Assembly (NCBI GenBank): GCA_019914945.1 | Contig: CM034106.1 | Span: 6,386,001 to 6,450,000, forward strand | DNA: 64,000 nucleotides | Reading direction: 5' to 3' | Source of the DNA: Typha latifolia | Lineage: Eukaryota > Streptophyta > Magnoliopsida > Poales > Typhaceae | In this document: positions 1-8,165 of the stretch, piece by piece | How positions within the stretch are numbered: the first letter of the stretch is position 1 | Layout: each line of letters begins with the position of its first letter | Notes under the pieces: generated by a model | What the model was told of the DNA's origin: nothing | Databases searched by the model: none | The model's input: the letters and a program-made list of their open reading frames with translations, nothing else | Made by a program: the position numbers and the translations under genes

Positions 1-1120
1 AGTCGATAATTGCTGAGATTTTGTGACAAAGCCTTACTAAAAAAGGCTATGGGATGTCCTCCTTGCATAAGTACAGCTCCTATGCTAACACCCGATGTAT
101 GACATTCCACGATATACTCTTTGGTGAAGTCCGGTAGTGCTAGAACGGGTGCCGTCGACATTGCTATTTTCAATTTTTCAAAGACTGAAGTGGCTTCATC
201 CGTCCATCTAAAAGAGTCCTTCTTCAACAAAAAAGTGAGAGAAGCAGTGATCTTGCAATATCCGGTGATGAAACGTCGATAATATCCGGTCAGCCCCAAA
301 AATCCTCTCAATCTGGTAGTAGTAATAGGAATAGGCTAAGCGGTCATACATGCAACCTTTTGAGGATTCACCGCTACACCATCTACTGAAATGATGTGGC
401 CGAAATACACCACTTGTGGTATTCCCCATAGCCATTTACACTTCTTGATCTTTAATTGGTTTTGCTTCAACAAATTCAGCACATCCTCTAAATGCCGCCA
501 ATGCTCCAATTCAGTCCTGCTATACACCAAAATGTCATCAAAAAATACCATGACATACCTTCGCAAGAGATGCCAAAATATCTCATTCATGAGGCCTTGA
601 AAGGTAGCTGGAGCATTGGTGAGACCAAAAGGCATCACTCAGAATTCGTAATGCCCGTCCGAAATTCGAAATGCAGTTTTGTGCACATCCGCCGGGTGAA
701 CTCTAATTTGATGATACCCGGCCCTCAAGTCAAGCTTGCTGAATAGGATACTGATCCTTGACGGTAATAGCATTTAGTGCCCGATAGTCGACAGAAAAAT
801 GTCATATCTCGTCATTTTTTCACACCAATAGCACGGGGGATGAGTATGAGCTATGACTTGGTTGAATAAGACATTGCTCCAACATCTTGGCTACCATCTT
901 TGAGATAACTTCTTTTTGCACATGTGGATACCGATATGACCTCACGTTCGTCGGTGCAACCCCGGGTACAATCTCTATGCGATGGTTCGTCGCTCTCCTC
1001 GGTGGCAACTCTTGTGGCCCCACAAATAGTCCAAAAAAGTTATCTAATAAATTAGAAAATTCAATGGTAGTACCTGAACTCGTTTGAGGCTCATCTCCTG
1101 CTGGTCCTAACTAATGAAGA
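1..1120 (-). pseudogene. Gypsy reverse transcriptase and RNase H fragment
   Basis: Minus-strand translation gives a retroviral-type RT in broken frames. Around 1023-820 is the RT N-terminal part (NHRIEIVPGVAPTNVR, then [11 protein letters not shown]). Around 638-336 is the palm, with [15 protein letters not shown] and the catalytic FFDDIL (an F-x-DD variant usual in this group). From about 270 to 1 follows the RNase H start (VLALPDFTKEYIVE). The stretch 820-700 retains a damaged [17 protein letters not shown] motif. Several frameshifts and in-frame stops separate the blocks, so no functional polymerase is encoded. It is the pol of the element whose gag lies at 3.3-4.05 kb. Confidence 0.85.
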
Positions 1121-1222
1121 TAGGATTATACACACAAGGCAGCTCCATCATAGGCTGCATTGTAGGAATCGGCAAAGACCGAACACCATCCAGCCGCACA
1201 TCTTTGTTTCCTTGTTTAAATT

Positions 1223-1860
1223 TCATCTAATGCTTTGAAAATAAAATATGACGGGTCCCAAACTCTGTAACCACTGAGCACCAAGGACAATGTCCGCTCC
1301 TCGCAATGCCAACGGATACAAGTCCAAAATGATATCGTGTCCTTGCACCCGTATACCGACCCGGCGACACAAGCTCTCTACCTTAAGCTTCGTGCCGTCT
1401 CCAATAGCAACGTCAAATTCCGTGGTCGGTTCGGCATCCAAACCCAATCTCCTCACTAACCTCTCATCTAAAAAGTTGTGTGTACTCCCCAAATCGATGA
1501 GGATGTGCACACAATGCTTTCTAACAAGTCCATCTACTCATAACATCCACGGCACGGAAATACCCAAATATGCATGCATCGATATTTCAGCTTGGATATC
1601 TTCCTCCACGCACTCCTCAATGGTCTCCTCATGGACCTCCTCTGGACACTGTCCATAATCAACAACCTCATCATCCTCCTCAAGATCGTCGATAAGCATC
1701 ACACTCCCGATCGGTTTAGAACACCGATGATCGGGGGTGAAACGCTCATCACATCAAAAGCAAAGGCCCTTCGCTCTTCGCTCCTCCAATTGGGCGGGTG
1801 TGAGAGTTCAAACGGGGGGATCTTGTGCCTCCTCTAATAACGGAAGAAGGTCTCAAAGGT
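1223..1860 (-). pseudogene. Gypsy gag zinc knuckle and retropepsin-like protease, damaged
   Basis: The open piece 1510-1223 holds a retropepsin-like domain: HILIDLGSTHNFLDERLV, then GDGTKLKVESLCRRVG and ALRGADIVLGAQWLQ. The catalytic triplet expected in this family is D-S/T-G; here it reads D-L-G, so the protease active site is altered. Upstream on the minus strand (about 1850-1690) the knuckle CDERFTPDHRC is visible with an in-frame stop between its first two cysteines. The acidic linker between knuckle and protease matches that in the copy at 61.1-61.7 kb, including the LIDxLE motif, which places both in the same family. Confidence 0.75.
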
Positions 1861-2044
1861 GGTCATGGTCTAATACTCGCAGCTGCTATTTTTAAAACCA
1901 CAGAATTTCCAACCGGCGTTCTAGGTGCAAACCGCCCGTCTTGATTACCCCAATTGGTTTTCGCCGCCATCGTTAGAGCCCTATGCTTTTGTTCCATCCT
2001 CACGACCTTCTCAAAGGCCTCCTCAAGAGTAATAGGACATAGCG

Positions 2045-2971
2045 TGTTAGTTTTCTAATTGTTGGCAATTGTGTATAAAATATTCTAAGTGTATTTTTAC
2101 ATGTATATGAGCTTTATACAACTCTAGAATATCTCTGATTTGAAAAATTGCAAGATTATTGGAGAAAAGCTGTTGAGTTCACACCGCGTTCACAAACACG
2201 TTCAAACGCGGTGCGTTCAAAAACGCGTTCGAACGCGGGTACTGCGTTCACACAGACCGAGAGCTGCGTTCACAAATGCGTTCGAATGCGGGTACTTGCA
2301 TTCACACAGACTGAGAGCTGCGTTCACAAACGCGTTCGAACACAACCTGAAGAATTCAAGCTGTCGCGTTCGAACGCACCTGAGATCAAGTCAGGCCGTT
2401 CGAACACACCTAGGCCGCATTTGAACGCACCAACGAAGTTTGAAAATCTTGGATTCTTGTGAGTTCAGATAAGACTAGGATTTGGCTCTATCTTGGAGAT
2501 CATATATAAGGATTGTTATGCCATATCTCTAGGGTGGTTGAAGAAGCATTATTGAAGGAGACTTCTTGAGGCTACATCGGTTCTTCAACTAACAAGGTTC
2601 TACTCATCTACAAAAGTTAATCTTTCGTCTTAAGGTCTATCTAGACGAAAGATCAATCTCGAGGGCTACTGAGGTTGGACTTCAATCACGAGAAGCAGTG
2701 AATCGTGGGTTCTAGCGAGCAAGATTGAGAGGAATAAAGTCGTTTGGATCGACGGGTGTTTTGTGAGTCAGTCTTGTAACTGCTACTATTCTAGTGATTG
2801 GTTTTGATCCGAGTTTGGATCTGTGGTTTTTTCCCGTTTGGATTTTTCCACGTTAAAATCTTGGCGTTCATCTCTGCTTTCATTTTTAATATTTCTTTGG
2901 AGTTTTACTTAAGCGAACGAGTGATATCATTGCCTAGTATTTAGATACTACTTGTGTCTAGAGGTTTTTCA
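2045..2971 (+). mobile_element. Copia-type solo LTR nested in gypsy gag, TSD TAGCG
   Basis: A 927-bp segment starting TGTTAGTTTTC and ending GGTTTTTCA interrupts the gypsy gag region. The five bases TAGCG directly precede it (2040-2044) and directly follow it (2972-2976), and the flanks join to match the uninterrupted gag copy near 61.86 kb (CTCAAGAGT...GGACA). It has no coding capacity. A TATA-like CATATATAAG (2511-2520) and the TTTTTCCACGTTAAAATC-type 3' region are reminiscent of Ty1/copia (SIRE/Tork-like) LTRs; that class assignment is inference. The first 400 bp carry many GCGTTCGAACGC-type palindromes. Confidence 0.75.
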
Positions 2972-3344
2972 TAGCGTACGAACTTATGCCTAAATCTCAT
3001 CCCGCAGCCCTGAAATAAATGTGCTCATTAATGTCGGTTCAGACTAAGGTGGCTCACAACGACTACTAACTCTTTCAAACTCAATTTGGTACTCAAATAT
3101 GGTCGTCCTCTGAACCATCTTGCTTAATGTGGCAGTAAAATCTTCATATGTCACTGTCTCAAATCTACATGTAATCATCCTACAAAAATCAACTCATCCG
3201 GTAAATCCACCACCACGAATAACCGATCTATATCAATGCAATGTTGTTCCTTGGAGGTGAAAGTTTGCCATCTGGACTTTTTCATCTTCCACTGTACCTT
3301 GACAATCAAAATATTGTTCAACTTGAAACACCTAATCCATTGGA

Positions 3345-4055
3345 TCACCGCCTTAGAATTTTAGAAAGTCCAAGCGTGCGGTTCGCCCCCGAATAGCATT
3401 GTCGGGTTCGCGAAAGATCCTTGATTTAGGTCTAAACATTTGTGCAGTTTGATCACCCTCTCTAAATCCACGAGCACGTCCATCACCATCTCCATAGGAG
3501 ATCAACCTCATCCTCATAGTGTCAATCCTCCTCATCGATGAAGCGCACCGGTGCCGCACGTCTCTCGGGTTCCACCATCTTCGGTCTTGGGTTTTACAAT
3601 GGAGGTGGGAATAATGTGTGGGCATAGGTAAGAGAGGATTATTGACACTCGCATGACGCACCTGGACCTGTGGGGGTATCAGTTCGATGAGGTCTCACTG
3701 CTGGTCCTTCTTGAAACTTCGATCGCCGTCGAGGAGATAATGAATCAAATCAGTTCATGACATATTCTTTGAAATCATTGTGATCCTTTTGAATTGAGTC
3801 AACTCTATGCATCAATGTATGGAACATGCCCCTAAGTTCATCTATATTCGCACTCATGGATGTTGGTTGATTCAGTCCAACCGTGGTCACTCCAAAGGAA
3901 TCGGCCTCACAGTTAGGGTCATCATGGATTAAGTCCTCCCTTGTCGGCATGCTCTCCATAAGTCTCCTTGTTGATGTCATCTTTCTTGTTTTAACTATTA
4001 ATGGAGGTCTGAGGTTCGCCGCTCTTGATACCACTTTGTTAAGCTCCGATACCAA
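3345..4055 (-). pseudogene. Gypsy gag, N-terminal part, broken
   Basis: Two minus-strand open pieces, 4055-3750 and 3661-3353, are colinear with gag pieces of the related element at 62881-62612 and 62449-62228. Shared blocks include ELRGMFHTLMHRVDSIQKDH with DFKEYVMN in the first, and REPDNAIRGRTARLDFLKF in the second. The latter is the start of the retrotransposon gag domain (xRLDFPKFxGxxP in relatives). The protein would form the virus-like capsid. Frameshifts between the pieces and the solo LTR at 2045-2971 make it non-functional. Confidence 0.7.
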
Positions 4056-4100
4056 TTATTAAGCTCTGATACCAATTATTAAGCTCTGATATCAAATTGA
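4041..4100 (-). promoter_or_regulatory. Primer binding site motif, tandemly repeated three times
   Basis: Three successive 20-bp units of the type AAGCTCTGATACCAATTATT occupy 4041-4060, 4061-4080 and 4081-4100, and a weaker fourth precedes them. On the minus strand each reads TGGTATCAGAGC, complementary to the 3' end of plant initiator tRNA-Met, the usual primer for reverse transcription. The third unit touches the LTR end (TATCA at 4102-4098). Retroelements normally have one such site. Confidence 0.7.
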
Positions 4101-4717
4101 TAGGATCTGATATCAAGATCTGGATATATTATAGGAATCAGTCCGCGCAATTGTAGAAAAATATTCTTCAGATATTCTCTAGTAGTTAGGAAATTACGAA
4201 ACTAATTGGATTAGATCCGTAACTTCCTGATCTACAACTTTCGTATTTATACCCTTCACATATTAGAATTTGTAGCAGCGACAAAAATACGGAATAACGT
4301 AGGTAATGGTGGTGGTAACGGGTGGAGTGGATGTTAGGGTTATGGATGGATATGGAGATGAAGGTGGATTGTGGATGTGATTTAGGGATATAGACGAAGG
4401 GAATGAAGTGGTTGAGATCCCAAAGAAGAGGGGTGGCTTGATAGTCGAGGGAGATTAGAAGTTAGGAGAAACCTTGCCAACGTTCGAACGCACCAAAAGA
4501 CATTCTTTGTATGTGCGAACACGATGCAGGCGTTCGAACTCGCCCGACCGCATTCGAACGCAATATATGCATTCTCTGTATTTGCGAACCTGATGCAGGC
4601 GTTTGCAAGGGCATTCGAATGTGACCCCACCTGCGTTCGAACGCGAATTACAGGAATTTTATTTTAATGAAAATAAATAACTAATGCAATAAGAAAAGGT
4701 CCTAACTAAGTGTATCA
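4098..4717 (-). repeat. 5' LTR of the leftmost gypsy element
   Basis: On the minus strand it starts TGATACACTTAG (4717) and ends CCTATCA (4098), next to the primer site. The same start, TGATACACTTAGTTAGGATC, begins the plus-strand LTR at 60191, which shows both belong to one family. The first 250 bp contain GCGTTCGAACGC-type palindromes (for example at 4481, 4531 and 4635). Just outside its 5' end lies RT coding sequence of another copy. Confidence 0.75.
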
Positions 4718-4985
4718 TAGGCACTTGGACTTCTTAATCTTCAGCTAGTTTTGCTTCAACAAATTCAGCACATCCTCCAAATGCCACTAATGCTCCATTT
4801 CAGTCCTACTGTACACCAAAGTATTGTCAAAGAATAGCATGACATACCTTTGCAGTAGAGGCCAAAAAATATCATTCATGAGGCCTTGAAAAGTAGCTGG
4901 AGCATTGGTAAGATCAAAGGGAATCACCCGGAACTCGAAGTGCTTGTCCGGAGTCCAAAATGTATCATTTGGCGCTGCCAGAAAC
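4718..4985 (-). pseudogene. Gypsy RT palm fragment, minus strand
   Basis: Minus-strand translation gives [16 protein letters not shown], the region FWPLLQRYVMLFFDNTLVYSRTE, and a C-terminal stretch ending near KKSKC. The catalytic FFDD is changed to FFDN. It is cut on both sides: at 4717 it abuts the LTR, and near 4985 it meets plus-strand pol sequence head to head. The fragment is too short to be functional. Confidence 0.8.
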
Positions 4986-5248
4986 ATCGAGAGTACAACT
5001 TGTCTTCCATATTTCATTGTTGAGGGAGCGGATTGGTGATCATCATGTCATTAGATCAATTCTACCGGAGCCATTGGAGGAGACAGAGATTGTAGAGCCA
5101 GTTCATGTACTTGCTAAGCATCAACGACATCATGGTACCCGATTAAAGATGGAGGTCCTAATTGAGTAGCTTGGCAAGTCATTCGATGAGGCGACATGGG
5201 AGTTGGAGACGGACATCTTAGAGTGTTTCCCCGACTATACACCTTGAG
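4986..5248 (+). pseudogene. Gypsy integrase C-terminus and chromodomain fragment
   Basis: The plus strand encodes the last part of a chromovirus polyprotein: VQLVFHISLLRERIGDH, then PVHVLAKHQRHHGTRLKMEVLIE, an in-frame stop, LGKSFDEATWELETDI and PDYTP before TGA. The final blocks are the chromodomain, which in chromoviruses binds histone marks and steers integration. It is followed by GAGGACAAGG and a purine-rich GGTGGGGGGAAGCG tract (polypurine-type primer), and then an LTR at 5276. The upstream integrase core is missing because an opposed RT fragment has replaced it. Confidence 0.8.
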
Positions 5249-5275
5249 GACAAGGTGGGGGGAAGCGTGGTGGAT

Positions 5276-6107
5276 TGATAAACCTTGATAGAGTCTTTTC
5301 TTATTAAAATAAATTTTCTGTAGGTCGCGTTCAATCGCGGAAGGGGTCCCATTCGAACGTCTTTGCGAACGCCTGCATTAGTTCTCAAAAATAGAGAATG
5401 TGAAAAGTGCATTCGAATGCGATCAGGCACGTTTGAACGCCCACAATGCGAACACCTACATCAGTTCACATCCACAGAGAACATTTTTTGTACGTTCGAA
5501 TGTGGTCGGGCGCGTTCGAACGCGATCGGCGGGAGTCCACTAGAATTAGGGTTAATAATTGTTATTTTGGCTTATTGGCTAGCCTCTATAAAGGTGTGGA
5601 TGGCAACCAAAATAATTATGCTTAATAAATATTGGTTTTTATGTTCCTCTATCCTCTGTCTAGTCTCTCTACCTTAATCTCCCTCCTCCCTCTTCACCAA
5701 CTAGCAATTTCTATTGTTGGCAAGGTCTCATCTAACTTCTAATCTCCCTTGCCTATCGAGTCCTTCCTTCTCCTTAGGATCTCGACCACCTCTTTCCCTT
5801 CGTCTTTATCCCTTAAACTACATCAATTATCCACCCTCATCTTCATTATCGTCCATAACCCTAACATTCACTCCACCCGTCACCACCACCTTCATCCCCA
5901 CTCTATCGTGTTTTCGTCTCAGTTATATTTCCAATCTACGAAGGGCATAAACACAAAAATTGTAGATCAGGAAGCTACATATCGATCAAACTTGATTTCG
6001 TAATTTTCTAACTACGGGAGAATATTTGGTGAATATTTTCCCTCGGTTACACGGACTGCTTCCTACAATCAATCTAGATCTTGAAGGGATCGTTCCGTAA
6101 CTTATCA
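5276..6107 (+). repeat. Gypsy LTR, plus strand, TGATA...TATCA
   Basis: It begins TGATAAACC directly after the polypurine-type tract and ends CGTAACTTATCA. U3 contains GTTCGAACGC palindromes and relatives (about 5325-5530). A TATA box TATAAA lies at 5587-5592 within GGCTAGCCTCTATAAAGG, the same context as in the LTRs at 7.5 and 60.4 kb. It is the 3' LTR of the pol tail at 4986-5248. Its end is fused without spacer to the terminal part of a different LTR (6108-6272). Confidence 0.7.
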
Positions 6108-6272
6108 AAATTTCACATCGATCCAACGGCGGAATATTTCGGGATCTTATTTCAAAGTTCCGTGCCAGATCTAGTCTAGATCAAGAATTGGAAGAGATCG
6201 ACCATTTACCAAAAAGGTGTGATCGTATCAAGCTGGTATCAGAGCTCCATAGCCAGAGGCGTGATCATATCA
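6108..6272 (+). repeat. 3' terminal part of a 5' LTR, compact element
   Basis: This segment matches the last 165 bp of the LTR at 7149-7919 from AAATTTCACATCGATCC to the terminal GATCATATCA. It is joined at TATCA to the unrelated LTR on its left. It contains an internal copy of the primer-site motif (6234-6245). Confidence 0.7.
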
Positions 6273-6289
6273 AGCTTGGTATCAGAGCC
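6234..6289 (+). promoter_or_regulatory. Duplicated tRNA-iMet primer binding site
   Basis: TGGTATCAGAGC occurs at 6234-6245 and again as TGGTATCAGAGCC at 6277-6289. Each is preceded by GATCRTATCAAGC, so a roughly 43-bp unit comprising LTR terminus plus primer site is duplicated. The second copy, directly after the LTR end at 6272, is the likely working site. The first lies inside the LTR. Confidence 0.75.
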
Positions 6290-6314
6290 ACCGTTCCTCC
6301 AACAAGCGCTTTCA

Positions 6315-7121
6315 ATGACGACAACCAGATCCATGGCTGCACGGCGAGATGATGAAGAAGAGATTATCCCAATAGATGAGGGAGAAACGGTTGCGGGGAC
6401 TTCCACCTGTGGAACCGCCCGATCTAATCGGAATACGGAAGAACCTAGTGTTCAAGCCGTGTTGGGGTCTCTTTCCAGACAGATGGCCATCAATAATCAA
6501 ATGATGATGGAGATGCTGTGGGAAATACGGACGTGGCCGAAACCTTCTTCAACAAGCCAAGGAAGCCGCAATCAAGCTCAACCAAACATAGCGGTAGGAA
6601 ATACTATCAGAGTACCAAGGGTTGCTACTACAGTGGTACCTCATCGAGCACCCTTGAAGCCATCCCAAGATGTAAAGTATGCACCTAGAGGTCCGGGACG
6701 AGCACTCACACCAGCCCAAGTAGAAGAAAGAAGAGCCAAGGGCCTAAGCTTCCGTTGTGATGAGAAGTTTGTACCCGGGCATCGCTGTGCTAAACCGATG
6801 GCATCGGTGATGCTAATCGATGGATTGGAGGAAGCAGAGGACGAGTTTGCAGCTGAAGGAACCAGGATACATCCGATCTTCCATGTATCAGCATTGAAGG
6901 CCCAGATCGGGCCTAACCATGTGGTGGGTTCGGCCTTACCCGAACTAATGGAGGAGGATGGCCCCACTGAATCGGTCCGAGTATTAGGCCGCAGGAGAAG
7001 ACGCCATGGGATCAGATTAGAGACTGAAGTGCTAATTGAGTGGCTGGGCAAATCTACTGACGAGTCTACCTGGGAGCTAGAGTCAGATATCATGGATCGC
7101 TTTCCAAACTTCAAACCTTGA
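6315..7121 (+). CDS. Gag - integrase-tail - chromodomain fusion protein
   Basis: An intact 268-codon ORF. I chose the ATG at 6315, downstream of the primer site, over the earlier in-frame ATG at 6219, which lies within the LTR. Residues about 1-150 resemble the N-terminal gag linker region (MTTTRSMAARRDDEEE; LGSLSRQMAINNQMMMEML). Residues about 135-175 hold the gag knuckle remnant SFRCDEKFVPGHRC (first Cys replaced by Ser/Phe context) and MLIDGLEE. At about residue 180 it jumps to GTRIHPIFHVSALKAQIG, the integrase C-terminal end, then a chromodomain (RRRRRHGIRLETEVLIEWLG, TWELESDIMDRFPNF). The join is in frame, so an internal deletion created one ORF. Whether the protein is made is unknown. 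Confidence 0.7.
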   Translation: MTTTRSMAARRDDEEEIIPIDEGETVAGTSTCGTARSNRNTEEPSVQAVLGSLSRQMAINNQMMMEMLWEIRTWPKPSSTSQGSRNQAQPNIAVGNTIRVPRVATTVVPHRAPLKPSQDVKYAPRGPGRALTPAQVEERRAKGLSFRCDEKFVPGHRCAKPMASVMLIDGLEEAEDEFAAEGTRIHPIFHVSALKAQIGPNHVVGSALPELMEEDGPTESVRVLGRRRRRHGIRLETEVLIEWLGKSTDESTWELESDIMDRFPNFKP

Positions 7122-7254
7122 GGACAAGGTTGCGGAAGCGTGGTGGATTGATACGATTCAGACTTCACCGACGTCGTCTCGAGCATGGATTCACTTTAGG
7201 AGTGTTTTATTTCATGTTTTAGTGTTTAATTTCCATTAAAATAAGTTTTCTGTA

Positions 7255-7490
7255 AGTCGCGTTCGAACGCTGGTGGAGTGAGTTCGAACACGGTTTGTGA
7301 ACGGGGTTGTGAACGTGGTGAAGAGAATGTACTGTGCGTTCGAACGCACTGTGAATGCCTACATCGCGTTCGCAAATACCGATAGGCGCGTTCGATTGCG
7401 CGTTCGAACGCCTGCATCACGTTCGCAAATCCAGAAGAGCGAACTCGGTGCGTTCGAACGCGGTCGGGCGAGTTTGAACGCGGTCGACGA
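7255..7490 (+). repeat. Array of GCGTTCGAACGC palindromes in LTR U3
   Basis: Within about 235 bp the palindrome GCGTTCGAACGC or close variants occurs repeatedly (for example at 7259, 7338, 7402 and 7451). Half-site versions such as GCGTTCGCAAAT and AGTTCGAACAC also occur. It sits just upstream of the TATA box, where U3 enhancer elements would be expected. Similar arrays lie in the LTRs at 4.5, 5.4, 60.3 and 63.6 kb. Confidence 0.8.
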
Positions 7491-7530
7491 AAATTGTGTT
7501 TTTAGGGTTAATTTGAGTTGTTGGTTAGCC

Positions 7531-7537
7531 TATAAAA
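7531..7537 (+). promoter_or_regulatory. LTR TATA box
   Basis: TATAAAA in the context GGTTAGCCTATAAAAGGATG, about 40 bp downstream of the palindrome array. The same context with a TATA box recurs at 5587 and, degenerate, near 60440, so it is the probable core promoter of this LTR family. Confidence 0.6.
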
Positions 7538-7919
7538 GGATGTGGTAGGCAACCAAATTGATTATTGATTATTGAGATTGAGTTTTGCCTTGCCTCCTTC
7601 GTCTTCTTCGCTCCCGTTCTCTCAATCCCCGGCGACGCCGCTTCTAACCTCCCTCGTCCGGCTAATAACCCTAGTCCCTTAGGGGTGGCCCTCTTCTCCC
7701 CCTTCGTCCAATCTATCCCACACTTGAGCTCTTTTCTAGGGCGACAACATATCAAAATTTCACATCGATCCAACGACGGAATATTTCGGGATCTTATTTC
7801 AAAGTTCCGTGCCAGATCTAGTTCAGATCAAGAATTGGAAGAGATCGACCCTTTACCAAAAAGGCGTGATCGTATCAAGCTGGTATCATAGCTCCATAGC
7901 CAGAGGCATGATCGTATCA

Positions 7920-8165
7920 CTACCACCTTCCTTCAGCAGCCACCCTACATTACGGCCATCCACCACCACCCTTGGCCATCCGCCACCCTTCGACGACTGC
8001 CGCTATTCTTGACCTATCTCCATTGTTTTATTTTAAATTTTCATTTTGACCTCTGATTTAGGTGAAACTAGAGCCATCAGAACCCTAACTCACGAGGCTA
8101 CCATCTAAATTTTTATAATTTTCTTATATCCATATCAGTCTAGATCTGGTTCACAACATTACTGA
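7920..8165 (+). repeat. Fragment of another LTR type, 3' end
   Basis: This 245-bp segment matches, in reverse complement, the LTR portion at about 48117-48380: CAGCAGCCACCCTACA, AACCCTAACTCACGAGGC and ATCTGGTTCACAACA are shared. It begins exactly after the terminal ATCGTATCA of the preceding LTR and ends at ACAACA, matching the GTAACA terminus of that LTR family. It is a truncated remnant. Confidence 0.6.

Larger units (their letters stand above)
1..4717 (-). mobile_element. Ty3/gypsy chromovirus-type element, partial, minus strand
   Basis: Reading the minus strand from 4717 downward, the order is 5' LTR (4717-4098), primer-binding-site repeats (4100-4041), gag (about 4055-3345), zinc knuckle and protease (about 1860-1223), then reverse transcriptase and RNase H running off the window start. 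This order is diagnostic of Ty3/gypsy retrotransposons. The coding sequence is broken by stops and frameshifts, so it is a dead copy. A foreign solo LTR (2045-2971) splits the gag region. The integrase, chromodomain and 3' LTR would lie left of base 1 and are not seen. Confidence 0.85.
6108..7919 (+). mobile_element. Compact non-autonomous gypsy element with gag-chromodomain ORF
   Basis: The unit comprises the end of a 5' LTR (6108-6272), primer site, a single ORF (6315-7121), a purine tract and a 3' LTR (7149-7919). About 170 bp at the ends of the two LTRs match closely (AAATTTCACATCGATCCAAC onward), which ties them together as one element. Protease, RT, RNase H and most of integrase are absent, so it could move only with help in trans. 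The left part of its 5' LTR has been replaced by the LTR at 5276-6107. Confidence 0.65.
7149..7919 (+). repeat. 3' LTR of the compact gypsy element
   Basis: 771 bp with perfect 9-bp terminal inverted repeats: start TGATACGAT, end ATCGTATCA. It follows AGGACAAGGTTGCGGAAGCG, the polypurine-type tract after the chromodomain stop. U3 carries a dense GCGTTCGAACGC array (7255-7490), then TATAAAA at 7531-7537 as the promoter. The end contains an internal TGGTATCATAGC, a mutated primer-site copy, showing that this motif is part of the LTR. Confidence 0.8.

Noticed and set aside
2100..2430. CRISPR-like array because of regularly recurring palindromic repeats
   Set aside because: Spacing is irregular, repeats are 8-12 bp, it is within an LTR of a plant genome, and no cas genes exist.
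2140..2462. Arg-rich ORFs of 94 and 104 codons
   Set aside because: They result from the GCGTTCGAACGC repeats in the solo LTR and have no independent coding evidence.
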